Assembly (NCBI GenBank): GCA_021234155.1
Contig: JAJEKV010000095.1
Location: 1,243,524-1,307,523, forward strand
DNA length: 64,000 nt
Direction of reading: 5' to 3'
From: Isoetes taiwanensis
Lineage: Eukaryota; Streptophyta; Lycopodiopsida; Isoetales; Isoetaceae
Shown piece by piece: positions 35,695 through 47,420 of this stretch. The notes below the pieces were generated by a model that was not told the DNA's origin, made no database searches, and saw only the letters and a list, made by a program, of their open reading frames with translations. Within the stretch, counting starts at the first letter, position 1. Each line of letters opens with the position of its first letter. The position numbers and the translations under genes are program-made.

Positions 35695-37688
35695 CTAGTA
35701 ATGGTGCCCAGCGTTGCTGGGCATAAGTTGGAAATCTGTTTGGATGAAAATCTGTTCAACTTAGACTCTTTTCCATAAATCTAATATAGTAGAAACCAAG
35801 CCCAGCATTGCTAAGCTTTAAGATGTTTTTGTGCATTCAATACCCTTCGTCTTTCTTTTGTGTATTCAATACCCTTCCTCTTCCCTTTGCCTTTTGCTTT
35901 ATCTCGCATTTCCTATTTTTCTCGTTCCCTACACACTTTCCATTTTCCTTTTCCCTTTTTTCTCATTTTTCCTACACATCTTCCTTTTCCCTTCTCTCTT
36001 TTTCCTTTTTTTTTAACCCCCTTCTCCCCTCTCTTCCCTTCTTTTTCTCTTTCCCTTTTTCCCTTCCCTTTTTTCTGACGGATTTTTTCCCTTCCCTTTT
36101 CATCCTTTCCCCACCCTTCCCATTTTTCCCTTTCCTTTTCTCCTTCATTGTCTGTTTCCTTTTCCTTTTCACCTTCCCTTTCCCTGTCCCTTTTGCCATG
36201 CCCTTTTTTCGTTCTCTTTTCCCCACCTTTTCATGTGCCCCTTTTCTTCCTTTCCCCATCCTCATCCTCTTTATCCCTTGCCCTTTTTTGCTTCTCTTTT
36301 CCCATTTCCCTCTCCCCTTATTCTTCTGCCCATTTTCCCTTCCCTTTCCCCCCTTTCTGCCTTCCTTTTTCTTTTTCCTTTCCCTTCCCTTTTTATTCTT
36401 TCTCCACTTTTTCGCTTTTTCCCGTGCCCTTTTTCCCTTTCCTTTCCCCCGTCTTTTTCATTTTCTCTTTTACTATGCCTCTTTCCATTCCCTTTTCTCA
36501 TGTGCTCCTTTTCCTCTTTTCCCCATCCTCTCTCTTTTTTCCACTTTCCCTTTTCTTCCCTTTCGTTTTCTTTTTTTTTTTTTGTGTTCCCATGCTCTTT
36601 TTTTCCCTTTCCTCACCCTTTACCACTTCCCTTTTTTCCCGTGCCCTTTTCCCCTTCCTCTTGCTCCTCACCCTTCTCCTATTCCCCTTTTCCCCTTCCA
36701 TTTTCCTTCTTTGTTGAGCATTTCCCTCTTCTCCTTTTCTCAGCCTTTTTCCTTTTCCCTTTTCCCAATGGACTTTTTTCTTTATGTTTTCTTCTTTTCC
36801 CCCACCCTTTCCCCTTCCCCCCTTTCCTTTTTCCCGTGTCTATTTTTTGCTTCATTTTTTCCCTTTCTTCACCCTTTTCCTCTTCCTTTTTTCTCGTGCC
36901 CTTTCCCCCTTCCCGTTTCTCATTTCCCTCTGTTCCCTTTTTCTAATGCCCTTTTTCTAGGTTCCATTTCCTCATTTGCTCCTCCATTTTTCTTTCTTCT
37001 TTCACTTCCCTTTTTCCCTTCCCTTCTCCCCATCCTTTTCTTGTTCCCTCTTTTCCTTGACCTTTTTCTTATTTTCCCAACCTTTCACTCTTTTCCTTTT
37101 TTCGGTGCCCCTTTTCCCTTTCCTTTCCCTCTCTCTTTTCCTTTTGCATGTCATTTTTCCCTTCCCGTTACTTCTTCCACACCCTTTCCCTTTTTCTCCT
37201 TTTTTCCATGCTCTTTTTCCCTTTCCTTTTTCCATGCTCTTCTTTTTTTCTTTGTTTTCCCATTCTTCACCCTTTTCCCCACTCTTTCCCCTTTTCCTAT
37301 GACATTTTCCTTCTCTTTTCCCCTTTACCTCTTACCCTTTTTCTCGTGGCCTTTTCTCAGTCTTCCTTCCCCCCTTCCTTTTTATTTTTTCTTTCCCTTT
37401 CCCTTTTCCCATAGATTTTTCTCTTTTCTTAACCCCACCCTTTTCCCTTTCCCACTTTCCCTTTTCCTCATGCCTTTTGGCCCCTTCACATTCTCTCTTT
37501 CCTCCTCCCTTTTTCTTTTCCCCTCCTTTTCATTTACCCTTTCCCCATAAGAGATTAAAACATGACCAATCACGGTGGTAAGAAGTTGTGCGAGAAATCT
37601 CGGCGTTTGGATGCACCTAGATAATCTCGGCCATTCAATTAGGGCTTGATACAATCCAAGAATTACGGTATAACATTATAATATAAGA
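35695..37688 (-). mobile_element. non-autonomous Helitron, 1994 bp, complete
   Basis: On the minus strand it begins A|TCTTATATTATAATG and ends with hairpin GCCCAGCAACGCTGGGC, ACCATTACTAG|T. The inner second hairpin word lies near 35796-35815. The body (about 35840-37545) is a purine-only tract on the sense strand, twice the length found in the 1.09-kb relative. The first 140 bp at the 5' end (37550-37688) match 32934-33066 with about 80 percent identity. No protein is encoded; the 580-codon plus-strand frame is a composition effect. Confidence 0.9.
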
Positions 37689-38038
37689 TTTACATAAGCA
37701 TAAAAATTACTTAAAGTTGAATCACTAATTAAGCAAGCCCGGCTAAAGCAACACATTGTAAACTACTTATATGTGCTGGCCACACAATGGAAGAACTAAA
37801 GTAAGCATATAAGTTTCATCAATCATGCGTGCATGTTCGTTTCAAACCATTTCTTAGTTGGATAAATAATGATACAATGGCATGTTAGTTTCAAACCATT
37901 TCTTATAGTTGGATAAAGAATGATACAATGGAAGAATAATGATAATTCTATGTGGACAATTGCTATTCTAAAGATTGATAAGCAATCTAATGATCAATCA
38001 TAAACCCAAATTGTGATTGCACTATTTCGTTCTTATGC
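37689..38038. repeat. flank with 51-bp tandem duplication
   Basis: The word GTTTCAAACCATTTCTTAG-to-ATACAATGGCATGTT occurs twice in tandem at about 37832-37930. The wider segment 37689-38010 resembles 39130-39400 (for example TTGAATCACTAATTAAGCAA versus TTGAATTACTAATTGAGCAA), so this is another duplicated host segment. Confidence 0.6.
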
Positions 38039-38950
38039 TTTTTTTTTTTTTTTTTTTTTTAAAGGACGAAAGCCAAAAAGTTTATTAATCAGATAAAAAA
38101 TACAAAAATTTACATGTCTCATCTAACTGTGTAAGCACAAAAAGATGCCACAGGAGCACGAGCCTGGAACACAATGTACTTACCCCAGAATAGGAGACTA
38201 ATGATAAGAATCAATTCGAAGATACTGAATCCAGATGCATTCCATCGTTTCTGAGTCAAGGGAGGAATACTCGTAGGCTGTCAATATCTTTTGCTGGGCC
38301 ATTGTAATAACACCGTGTGCAGAAGAATGAATGCCCTGAAAGATGTGGTGTCTGCGACGCTCCCATATCGACCATAGGAGCCAACCGGAACCAAGATGGA
38401 ATGCCCTTTGTTTAGCTGGAGGCCATGCGTTGGGATAGGACGCCAAGAGGATGCTCCTGCAGTCCAATGTACTGTTAAACAAACCCTGTAGCCAGAACCA
38501 TGCTGGTTGAACCTCAGGACAATCAAAGAGACAATGCTCAAGAGTCTCAGCATCCAAAAGACAGAGTGGGCATACTGCAGATATGCGAGGATCATAGCGA
38601 TGTCGGAAGACATTAACCCGCAGACACCTGTGGAGAACCTGCCACCACAGTACAGAGACTTTAGAGTGGAGCAACCTATCCCAAAGCCATCGCCATGTAC
38701 GACACAAAGTGGGATGTGGAACCTGTAGGTGCCACCCATCTGGCAACCGGAGGGGCTGTGGTGCTAAAAGAAGGCGGTATACTGATCTGACAAAGTGCTT
38801 GCCTTTGTGAACATTTTCATGACAGTCCCATGGCACCCTTTCAGCAACACCAACTTGCACTATAAGAGGCAAATTTTCTGCGACCTTCTCCCATAGAGAT
38901 ACATCCCAACGAGAGAGCAAGAACTTTGCATATATGATGCATATTCATGA
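38039..38950 (-). mobile_element. plant L1-type LINE, 5'-truncated 3' fragment
   Basis: The minus strand encodes about 240 residues ending the second ORF: the zf-RVT (reverse-transcriptase zinc-binding) domain with KVSVLWWQVLHRCLRVNVF, CPLCLLDAETLEHCLFDCPE and WLLWSIWERRRHHIFQG. It is followed by a 3' UTR with AATAAA and a 22-nt poly(A) (poly(T) at 38039-38060). The coding frame is open throughout, so the insertion is probably fairly young. No target-site duplication was found by eye. This is a different LINE family from the one at 1-4521. Confidence 0.85.
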
Positions 38951-39649
38951 CAAACTTCACTTGGTTACATAAACTCTTCATGATGTTTTCAGTTGATTAT
39001 ACCTAAACTTCAAAGTTTTAAAAGAACTAGCCTTGCAACTGAACATATGAATGCTTTATAGGGCATGCTATCGCTTGATGCCACAGAAATCGAGCCACGA
39101 AATGATGCCATCAAAAGTTGGATAATATGTGGGATTTGCATAAAGTAGAAAAGCACTTAAGGTTGAATTACTAATTGAGCAACCTAACTTATGTCTGTGT
39201 CCACAAAATAGAATAAAATACATTAAAGTAAGTTCATCAACTGTGCTTAGTGTGAAAGCATTTTTTAGTTTGGGTAATGCTTAATAAGAACGTTGGCTAT
39301 TGAAATTATCACAAAAGTAAACTTGCTTACATTTGAGCGCTACAATGGTAACAATTGGATAATTGCTATTCTAAATAGCAAAAAGCAATCTAATGACAAC
39401 CTAGGTAATTCCTCCTCCTCCTCCCCTCTCTACACCTGCAAGTTCGTCAACAGATAGAATACACTGGCTACAAAATAATAGAAAACAAAATACAACACAA
39501 AAATGGAGGGGTTCAGCTGGTAAGTTTATTGATAGATTTCCAACCTTAGTCCAGCAATGCTGGGCTTGGTTTGCTATATGTTATAAAGTAGTGTGGTCCA
39601 ACCAAAGTGTCGACATTTGATGCCGCAATCCGAAAGCCAAGATTTCATG

Positions 39650-40018
39650 CTGGCCAAGATCCACAGTTTTAGGTGTGTGCGTGTAGGCAATAGATGTGCT
39701 TGTAGGAGGCAATTGATGTGTGTGTGTTTGTATTGTCTACAAGTTTCCAAGTAAAGCCCAACAATGCTGGACACCACTATTACTGCACGCTTTTCTCATT
39801 GCGGCCAAAAGATTTATAGGCTCCCAACTTATGCCCTGGCACCTTTACTAGTGAAATTAGAAGATCATGTTTTAAATTGTTCAAATTTGAACTTTGGCAA
39901 AAAAAAAAAAAAAATAAAAAAAATAACACCTTATTAACTTTTGTCGTTACCTAAGGCAAACATGTGACTATAGTTTGGGTAGTTGGACACAAAAAGTGGA
40001 GGAGTGGCTTTTATTTTT
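39650..40018 (+). other. locus B left part (paralogue of locus A)
   Basis: It matches 31715-31975 and 33067-33140, but without the Helitron of locus A. It includes a plus-strand Helitron 3'-end relic (CACCTTTACTAG at 39840-39851) and, just upstream at 39548, the second hairpin word CCAGCAATGCTGG. It ends with GCTTTTATTTTT, the left copy of the target-site duplication of the retroposon that follows. Confidence 0.75.
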
Positions 40019-42059
40019 TTTTTATTTTTTTTTTCTTTTTTCCTCGAAGGCAAGATATTTTATTATAATAATAAATATGGTATACAACCTTATTTATAAG
40101 CCTCTTAAAACAGGCTAGATTGGAAAAATTTGCACCACACCCAAAAAGACAGGGTGGGAGTGAGGCAAAAGCTAACTTAGTACTAAAACTAGAGCAGCTC
40201 TACATCTTCTTTGCCACCTCTCACAAGGCACCCAAAATAAAAACATTATACGGTTTTTCCCATGGTTATGACCATAAAACCATTTTACAAAACCGATACA
40301 TGTAAGTGGGTTAATTTCATTAAAAACCATGTATGGCTAAAGTACGTGGTTTCCGTACAGTGTTCACAAAGGTGGTTTTTTAACATGTTTAATAGGTAGA
40401 GTTTTATGTAGCACTTCATGTGTGTGGTTTATGAATGTGGTATTTTGAGATTTTAAATATAGGTAGTTTGTAATGGTGTTCAATATAGTGGTTCTCCAAC
40501 ATGTTTAATATGTCCAGTTTAATATAGCACTTCATGTGTGTGATTTGTAAATGTGGTTCTTAGAGTGTTAACCTAGCATGGGTAAATATTGTGGTAAGTT
40601 TGAATGTTTTCAATGCATAAGTCACCATTGGTTTGCAGTCCACAACCTTTCATGTTTAGTTCATTGAAAAATTTGTTCAAAGCATTTCAAGTTAGCTATT
40701 GATTAATATCTCATTATATAATAGCCTTAAATGTAGTGGTTTTTATTCCTAATCACAAATGTTTTGTTGTTCAAAGCATTTCAAGTTAGTTTATTAACAC
40801 CTCATTATATTACTCATTATATTATGGCTTTACATAAGTGGGTTATTTGATGAATAATTTAACACTTTCCAATTCAGCATCTAACATGGCATGCATATTG
40901 CAATTCACATACATCAAATTTTGTAGTTTGAGGCCGAGGAATTGAACCTCGGATCAGCCATAGTATATGCCAGGATATAGCAACACATAGCAACACGACA
41001 CAATATGAAGACTTGATAGAGGAGTCTACCCATGCCTTTACATCAAAAAAGAAATACAAAACATTGCTATTATTGAGCAAGAAAACAAAGATGTCATATT
41101 TAAAAATTGAAAACCGGATAAATTTAGAGCAAAGATTGAACTCAGAAAAGTGGCAACAAGTTATTCAAATGCCCAATATAATATCCGAATAGCACAAATC
41201 TAGTTAAAACGAAAACAACACAACTAGAACATGAGTAAAAAGGTAATGAAGATTGAGCCAAAACTCGGCTATAACCCATCCGGGAAGCCTATAACTGGTT
41301 TTTGCAAAGATCTCTAATGCAATATATGCAATGGAAGTTCAGATGAGTAAGGATTGCATCTCTTAAAATCTCTATCACGGCAGATGAGGTCGCTTAGTGA
41401 GCATTATATCATAACCCCTGTTGTGATTTTTCACTAACAGAAAAAACCGAGGCTACCTCTGTTTACTTTGGCCTTCTGGGCTACTTGATACTTCTTTTTC
41501 AAGGACAACCCTTGTAAACGATCGGCCTCAAATCCCTAGATGCATCCGGGATCCTACAAGATATACTAGTTACATGCTTTCGAAAAGAATGTGGCTGAAT
41601 CTAAATACTCTGGTGTAAACCAGGATAAGAGATAAATCAACAAAGATTTCAATTTTCCATGCAATGACCAAATTATCTGAGAACCCCTCATGATAACAGA
41701 TTCTTTGTTTTTATACTAGCAAGACATAAGAAAATGGGATCTAGAACAAGAGAAACTAGTTCACCCGGAGGCAAATTAGAAGAAAGGAATCAAATGCAAA
41801 TCACATGCCCTGAAGCAAGCACTTAAGGGAACCAAGGCCAAGTACAACAAGGCGTAAACAGGACTCATTACAGATTGCAAAGGCACATCGGAAACAACAC
41901 GGCCAGCCAAGTATAATAGAGTTAGCTAGGCCGATTCTACACCATACCCTCTCCTGTGATAAAGAAGAACCACACAAAATACAAGCATGAACAAAAGCAA
42001 ATAAATGCACGTAATAATAGGACTACAGGCTCAAACTAGCCAGCGTTGCCGAGAAATTA

Positions 42060-42360
42060 CCCTTGAAGCTCCGGTCGTTGCTATCTAAGGAAGAAAAACC
42101 CTTTCTTTGGAGTAGATTGGCTAAAGAGATTTCGTGGATTTTCTTCGAGGACGCAGCAAAACTTCAGAGAACTTCGCCATGCAAGATTGGCTACTGAGAG
42201 GAGCGGGCGCAGCCTCCATCGAATTCGAATCTGCTTCTTTGGTTCTGCATAAACAAAACAACTCCCGCCGGGTGCCGTTCGTTTCTAGATGGGTAAACCT
42301 AAACCTAAACCTAAACATAAATGGGAAGAATTGGATGATTGTCCACAAATAAGATAACGT
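42060..42360. other. GC-richer island inside the CACTA-like element
   Basis: A 72-codon plus-strand frame (42134-42352) and an overlapping minus frame lie in a segment that is less AT-rich than its surroundings and ends in AAACCTAAACCTAAACC. It could be a captured exon. No family was recognised. Confidence 0.25.
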
Positions 42361-43741
42361 TAGTTGTTTTTTACCTTCATAAGTCGCATGATGATATACT
42401 TATGCATGAGCATCTTTTTGAAAGGCACCATCGTTAGCACACTTTGCATGCAAGGCTTTTTGCTTGCCAATGCCAAATGTCAAACATGCACTTAAAGAAA
42501 AACGCATGCGAAAACACAAAGACAAATGCATGCCAAAGTTCAATTTTAATGGTATGCATTGGCCTAAGAGGAGATGCAAAATGTCTCAACATGTTCACGT
42601 CATGGATTTACCCCAAAGTTCATAAGTATCTAGTTCCAGTCGGCTACAAATGTGGATATTTCAATGCTCAACTGTATATTCCTATATCATATTGGATAAT
42701 CACCTAATGCTGTCAATAGTTAAAAAAAAAGGAAAAAAAAGAAAGAAAGCAGACAAAATTTTGCCAAATTTTGATGCCAAGCAAAATCTTACTAGCATTA
42801 TCGATGACCAAAAAAATGTCCACACCGATCTTCAAAACTTTTTTAGACAAGTTAGCAAATGTGCACAAAACTTTTTTAACAAGTTAGCAAATGCGCACTA
42901 GGCTATGCCAGGCATTAGTAATTGTTTGTTGTTTGTAATATTTGAGATGGCATTACTAGTTTGCATTCTGGGCATTAATAATTGCTTGTGATGTTCGAGA
43001 TGGCATTACTAGTTTGTGTTCACTCAGAATATTACGATGTTATTTTGGTGCTTCACTTGCTTAGATCTATAGCTCATATGCTTATGAAAGACAATTTTTG
43101 CTCTGGACTTTTGAAATCGGAGGCTCTTTTGTATATGTGTGATCATTTTCATTTGGAGTTGGATCACTCGATGGCGGTGGATTGGAGGATTGGCATTGAA
43201 ATGTTTTTTGTTTGCATGAGGAATAACATTTATATTTGCACTTGACCTAATGTGTTGTGGCATTTTCTATATGTATGTTGCTCTAAGGTGAGACAATAAC
43301 ATCCTTCATTGGTATCAGACGTAGAAGCATTTCTACTCGTTTTGGGGCAACTTTGTTGAGTTCACTCAAAGTCTTCAAGGGAGCGTGAGGCTTTTAGATA
43401 TTGAAGAAAAGGATTAAGAAGGTTCTGCAATTTATATGAATCAATCTATCAAGGTTGTCTCCCATTCTACATACACGGATATGTAATATGAGGAACCTAT
43501 GTTCAGCATGATAAATGTTGCTCATGGAGGCTTACTAAAGGCAGTATTTCATTAGCCTTGCTAGAAAAATATTGGCTTCAAATTTCCAAGAGATTTCTAC
43601 TAAGGATAAACCATGATGGAGCATCACCATAAATATTGGGCATTGCAGCCAAGGAATGGACATGTGTAGAGAGGCTCCAAATACATTTCATGGCATAGAT
43701 AATCACAAGGAATGCATCAGTTCAACATCCTATCAGAAAAA

Positions 43742-44030
43742 AGGGGGGGTATTCGACTTGTGGTATGAGCAAGGGGGTATTCGACTTGCAAAATAGTGGC
43801 CTTAGTTTAGACGAGCCTAATACCCCCTGGGTATTCCACAAGTCTAATACCCCCTTTTTTGGGACTTTTTCGGATAGGGGTTCCGGCCAAGGAGGAATGG
43901 GTGGTATTTGACCTGCCTAATATTAACCCAAAATTGGGGGTATTCGACTTGTGGAATAAGTGTGCATGTTGAAACCACGAGTCTAATACCCCTTATTCCA
44001 AGAGTCAAATACCCCCCTGGAATCGAGGTC
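43742..44030. repeat. foldback cluster of GGGGGTATTCGACTTG words
   Basis: About six copies of GGGGGTATTCGACTTGTGG or its complement lie within 290 bp in both orientations (for example 43745, 43780, 43826, 43848, 43936, 43981, 44004). Outer copies are inverted relative to each other, so the segment can fold back. It may be a small MITE nested in the CACTA-like element. Confidence 0.65.
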
Positions 44031-46939
44031 CAAATGGGGTGCCAATCAATGCACCGCTTCAAGTATAGTTGGAATATGCACATCATTTCTGCCTCTACAT
44101 TTCAACCTCTAAATGTACATTCGTATGAAACAAAATGTTGAATATGATATCTTTTTGTTTGAAGAGATTATTCATTCATAAGATCTTTGAAGATACTACT
44201 TAGATATCACAACAAAAGGAACAATGTCAAGAATCCTCCTTATATCTCTCTTCCTGGTTGCATCTCCTAGAGTCCTATCCCAGTGCCAATTTCGCATGTA
44301 AATAGATTTCCATCTAGACATTCTATAGCAAAACTGAACTCCAAGGGTTTGAACCTTGTAAAAGCTCTAGATCATGCGCAAACTTAGAGAATATGTCCAT
44401 AAAGGTCTCACTTTATAAAACAAACCTCAAACTATATAATATTTTGTCAAGTAAAGCAAGGGGCGTATCCGTTGGCAACATCCTGCTGATTAGCTTTGAA
44501 TAAACAAAACAAAGATCTGTTCTGGCAAAAGGAAGCACCAACAAATGGAGTTTAAGAAATTAAATGAGGCAAGAAGTCTTCATCGTAGTGCATCTAAATT
44601 TGCTCTTTCATGAGGCAAATTTCCATATGGGCTTGATAAAAAATGTGAATTGATGCATCTAAGCATAGTCAACCAATATCTGGCACATGATAGAGCCATG
44701 CCAATGTTTGCACTTTTATGCGTACTCGGTTTTAGAAAAATACTATACTATTGCAATAGAACAAATTGAATAACTAGACGTTGCCACATGTGACATCTAT
44801 GAATGTTTTGTTTGACTCTAATGGTGCATGGGGGTGTTCATAACCACACCACCCCTAGGGTACCGACTCCTCCCAATTATATACATGATTAAAATTATTT
44901 TAAATTGCCTAGAAAGGGAATTTCATATCTCATTATCGGGATTTTCCCTCTCCTGAGTTTATCAACAACTTTACTTTAACCACCACATTGTCATGAAAGA
45001 TAGGAGGGGGAACCACATGAAATGAAGAAGAGTTGAAAACCACTATTGCATGCTGGTTTTCAAAACAAATTACAAAAAACTAAAGAATGACAAATTAAAA
45101 AAGATGCCTTTCTATTTGGGCATTTACTCATTTGCTTGATATTTAAATAAAGTCTGAACCGTATCTATAGTGGTTTGATAGCAGTTAATTACGACAATTG
45201 GTTTTTGGGTTCCTTATGAGTAACCACTATGGATAACCACATCTTTTCTGGTAATATCTATGAGTCATTACCATGATAATTAACTCAGTATTAAAAACCA
45301 TGCCACAAAACCACAACTAGTCTATAAAATACATTGTGATAATAAAAAACTAGCATGAATAACCACCATGGCAAATAAATTGGTATAAAACACCACACCA
45401 TAAATTATTTAAACTTCTCTAAGCAATATAACAATAGAAACCAACATAAATAACCATTGCCATACTTATAGTGGTGTTGAAAAACCATGCTACAAACCAA
45501 TGTTGATTTAATAAACCATGCTATCTTAGAAACCAACATGAATGGCCAACATTAATGCTAGAAAACCATGTAGTAAACTAATATCGGTTTTAATAAACCA
45601 CACTATAAGAAAAAATCAATATGAATAACCACGTACTAGTTATGAAAACCACTATGCTATGTGGTTTTTATTAAGAATGAAATTTTTAGCATTAAAAACC
45701 ACATCTATAGTGGTTTTTCAGTGGTTTATGGTAGTGGTTAAATTTTTGGGTGCCTTGTGTCTGATACTATAGCGGACTCACATCCAAGCTTCTTCCCAAC
45801 AGGAGCAAATACTACAGGAGCAGCTCTTCATTCTTTCCATGCATCAGCTGCACCTCACTTCTCCCTTCAATTTGAGTGTCCAAGAACCAAGATCAGGTGC
45901 TCAATCCAGACTAGTCTCTCACAAATCAATCAAAGAGAGAATCCACGTTAAGATCAGGAGCTATAACCACAGAGGAATAGAGAGGAGCAATAAGCCCAGC
46001 GCGTTAACTTGACCTGGCACACATCCTTCATCAGTACTATAAGAGTATGCTCCGTCTTCCCTCTTGATTTCACACAGGCCTGCCCCAAAGGGGTGGTCTA
46101 GTCGCTCCCCTTGCTCACTCTCCAGCATAGCACCCTGATGCTCCATATAGCAGTAAAGAACCCAGGCCTCCCGTCCTGGATACCTTGTTTGATTCCTATT
46201 CCTTAACCAATCTGACTGATTCAATGTTGGATTATAAAACCTGATCTTCCCCTAGCTGGGAAAGGGGACGGTTTAACAGCTGGAAAATTCTAAAGCCCAT
46301 GTGCTTTTGGAGAGCAAGGGCTGACAGTGAAGCCACTATCCACCACATCCCCTCAAATCACAAGAGCCCAGACACCCAGCTGTGCATATGGCTTGTGACC
46401 AAAACCCCTGCAAACAACACAGAAGCCCTAATACAGCACCAGCTCAATCTGAAAACAACTGCAGAGAGTGCAGCCTCCAGGTGCAGTGAGTGCAACCAAG
46501 AAACCAGAAGAGGGTAAAGCTGTTCAGAACTGAAAACCATGCCAGGATAAAGGTCACAAATCCCTAGCAATAGCACAAAGGATTCAAGGACACAAATGAA
46601 CTGGAAACCATGTCTAAATGCTAGTTTGAGCAGCATCCTTCAAGCATATGTCAAAAACCAAAAGAAGCATACCCTACCATGTCACGATCTGCTACAAGAG
46701 GGCAAGATGCAAGGGATGGCGGCCATATCCCCACTAATCATCCCCTTCTGCAAGAAGATCCGGAAGTAACAGGAAAAAGATGCCTTTCTGCCATATCCAC
46801 AGCATGAATCGATACTGCAGCAGCCATTTTAGCTGCTCTTCCAGCTCCGTTCAGCATTCGTGAGCCTCCACTGGTCGGGCGGCCGCCGCCGCCGCCCTAG
46901 ATAGAAACCCTAAACATCCTTCAATTTTTCCCATCAATC

Positions 46940-47230
46940 GCTTTTATTTTTACCCTGCTTGCTGAGCCTAAGAACAACAACTGGGTGCTCTTCTTTCACC
47001 CATTCCCCTTCAATGGCCCACTTTTTGCCCCTTAATAGCCCCCTTTTTACCCATTTGATAGCTCATTTTTGCCCTTTAATAGCCCACCTTTGCCCTTTAA
47101 TAGCCCACCTTAAGAATTATTAAAAATTGAGCTAAATGCATGGTCTATTGATGGGCACTTGTGGTCCAATAAAGGTCAATTGTGAGTTTTGGTAGTCTAT
47201 TGAAGGGCATTTGGGGTCTATTGGTGTCAA
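46940..47230 (+). other. locus B right part (paralogue of locus A)
   Basis: It starts with the right copy of the retroposon target duplication and continues with the sequence of 33127-33410 (CCCTGCTTGCTGAGCCTAA, CCCTTAATAGCCC repeats, ATGGTCTATTGATGGGCACTT) at roughly 90 percent identity. Confidence 0.75.
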
Positions 47231-47309
47231 AATTACCATACAACTTAAAAACTCTTTATAGCAACCTTCCAATTTGTCGAAATGACTCGTGCTTAATATC
47301 AATCCTATA

Positions 47310-47420
47310 TCCTATATTATAAAATTTTAATGTATGTCCGTCTTGAACGACACTTTAAATTGGACGGTTTGGATTTTTTTTGAGACACGTGGCATCATCT
47401 CCACCTTTTCTTCCAGCTTA
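47310..47420 (+). mobile_element. candidate Helitron 5' end
   Basis: After A, the sequence TCCTATATTATAAAATTTTAATG matches the 5' start pattern of plant Helitrons and resembles the 5' ends of the two complete elements here. No matching 3' end was found downstream before the LINE at 48.3 kb. Confidence 0.35.

Larger units (their letters stand above)
40222..45759. mobile_element. CACTA-like DNA transposon, 5538 bp, TCT duplication
   Basis: The ends are CACAAGGCACCCAAAA at 40222 and TTTTTGGGTGCCTTGTG ending at 45759, a terminal inverted repeat of at least 15 bp. TCT flanks both sides (40219-40221 and 45760-45762), the 3-bp duplication typical of CACTA/En-Spm elements. About 600 bp at the left and 850 bp at the right are packed with AACCAC/GTGGTTT words in opposite orientation, as subterminal transposase sites would be. 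No transposase was recognised inside, so it looks non-autonomous. Confidence 0.8.
40019..46939 (-). mobile_element. retroposed copy (about 1.38 kb) split by a CACTA-like element
   Basis: A 12-bp duplication GCTTTTATTTTT flanks the insert (40007-40018 and 46940-46951). Poly(T) at the left is a poly(A) tail for the minus strand, with AATAAAATATCTTGCCTTCG just before it. The 5' end (right) is GC-rich with a GCC run, then ATGCTGAACGGAGCTGG, a possible short frame of about 40 codons. No RT is encoded. It may be a processed mRNA copy or a SINE-like passenger of L1; its tail resembles that of the L1 at 38039. Its two parts are 40019-40221 and 45760-46939. Confidence 0.65.

Noticed and set aside
35808-37550. 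580-codon open frame rich in Phe, Ser, Leu and Pro
   Set aside because: It lies wholly in a pyrimidine tract where stop codons cannot form; all frames are open and no motif is present. Same for frames at 22720-23472, 24112-24921, 32457-33005 and the complementary Lys/Glu frames.
38014-38950. Target-site duplication for the L1 fragment
   Set aside because: Flanking words (TCTTATGC and ATATATGATGC) do not match well enough.
40925-40960. tRNA-like B box (GGTTCAATTCC on the minus strand)
   Set aside because: No A box at the right distance and no cloverleaf could be drawn. The same holds for GGTTCAAATCC at 30678.
42294-42322. AAACCTAAACC run resembling a telomere repeat
   Set aside because: Only about four units of a 6-bp word, not the plant CCCTAAA heptamer; too short to call.
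46299-46636. Overlapping frames of 72 and 92 codons on both strands
   Set aside because: They fall inside the retroposed copy without recognisable domains. The parent gene is unknown, so no product is claimed.
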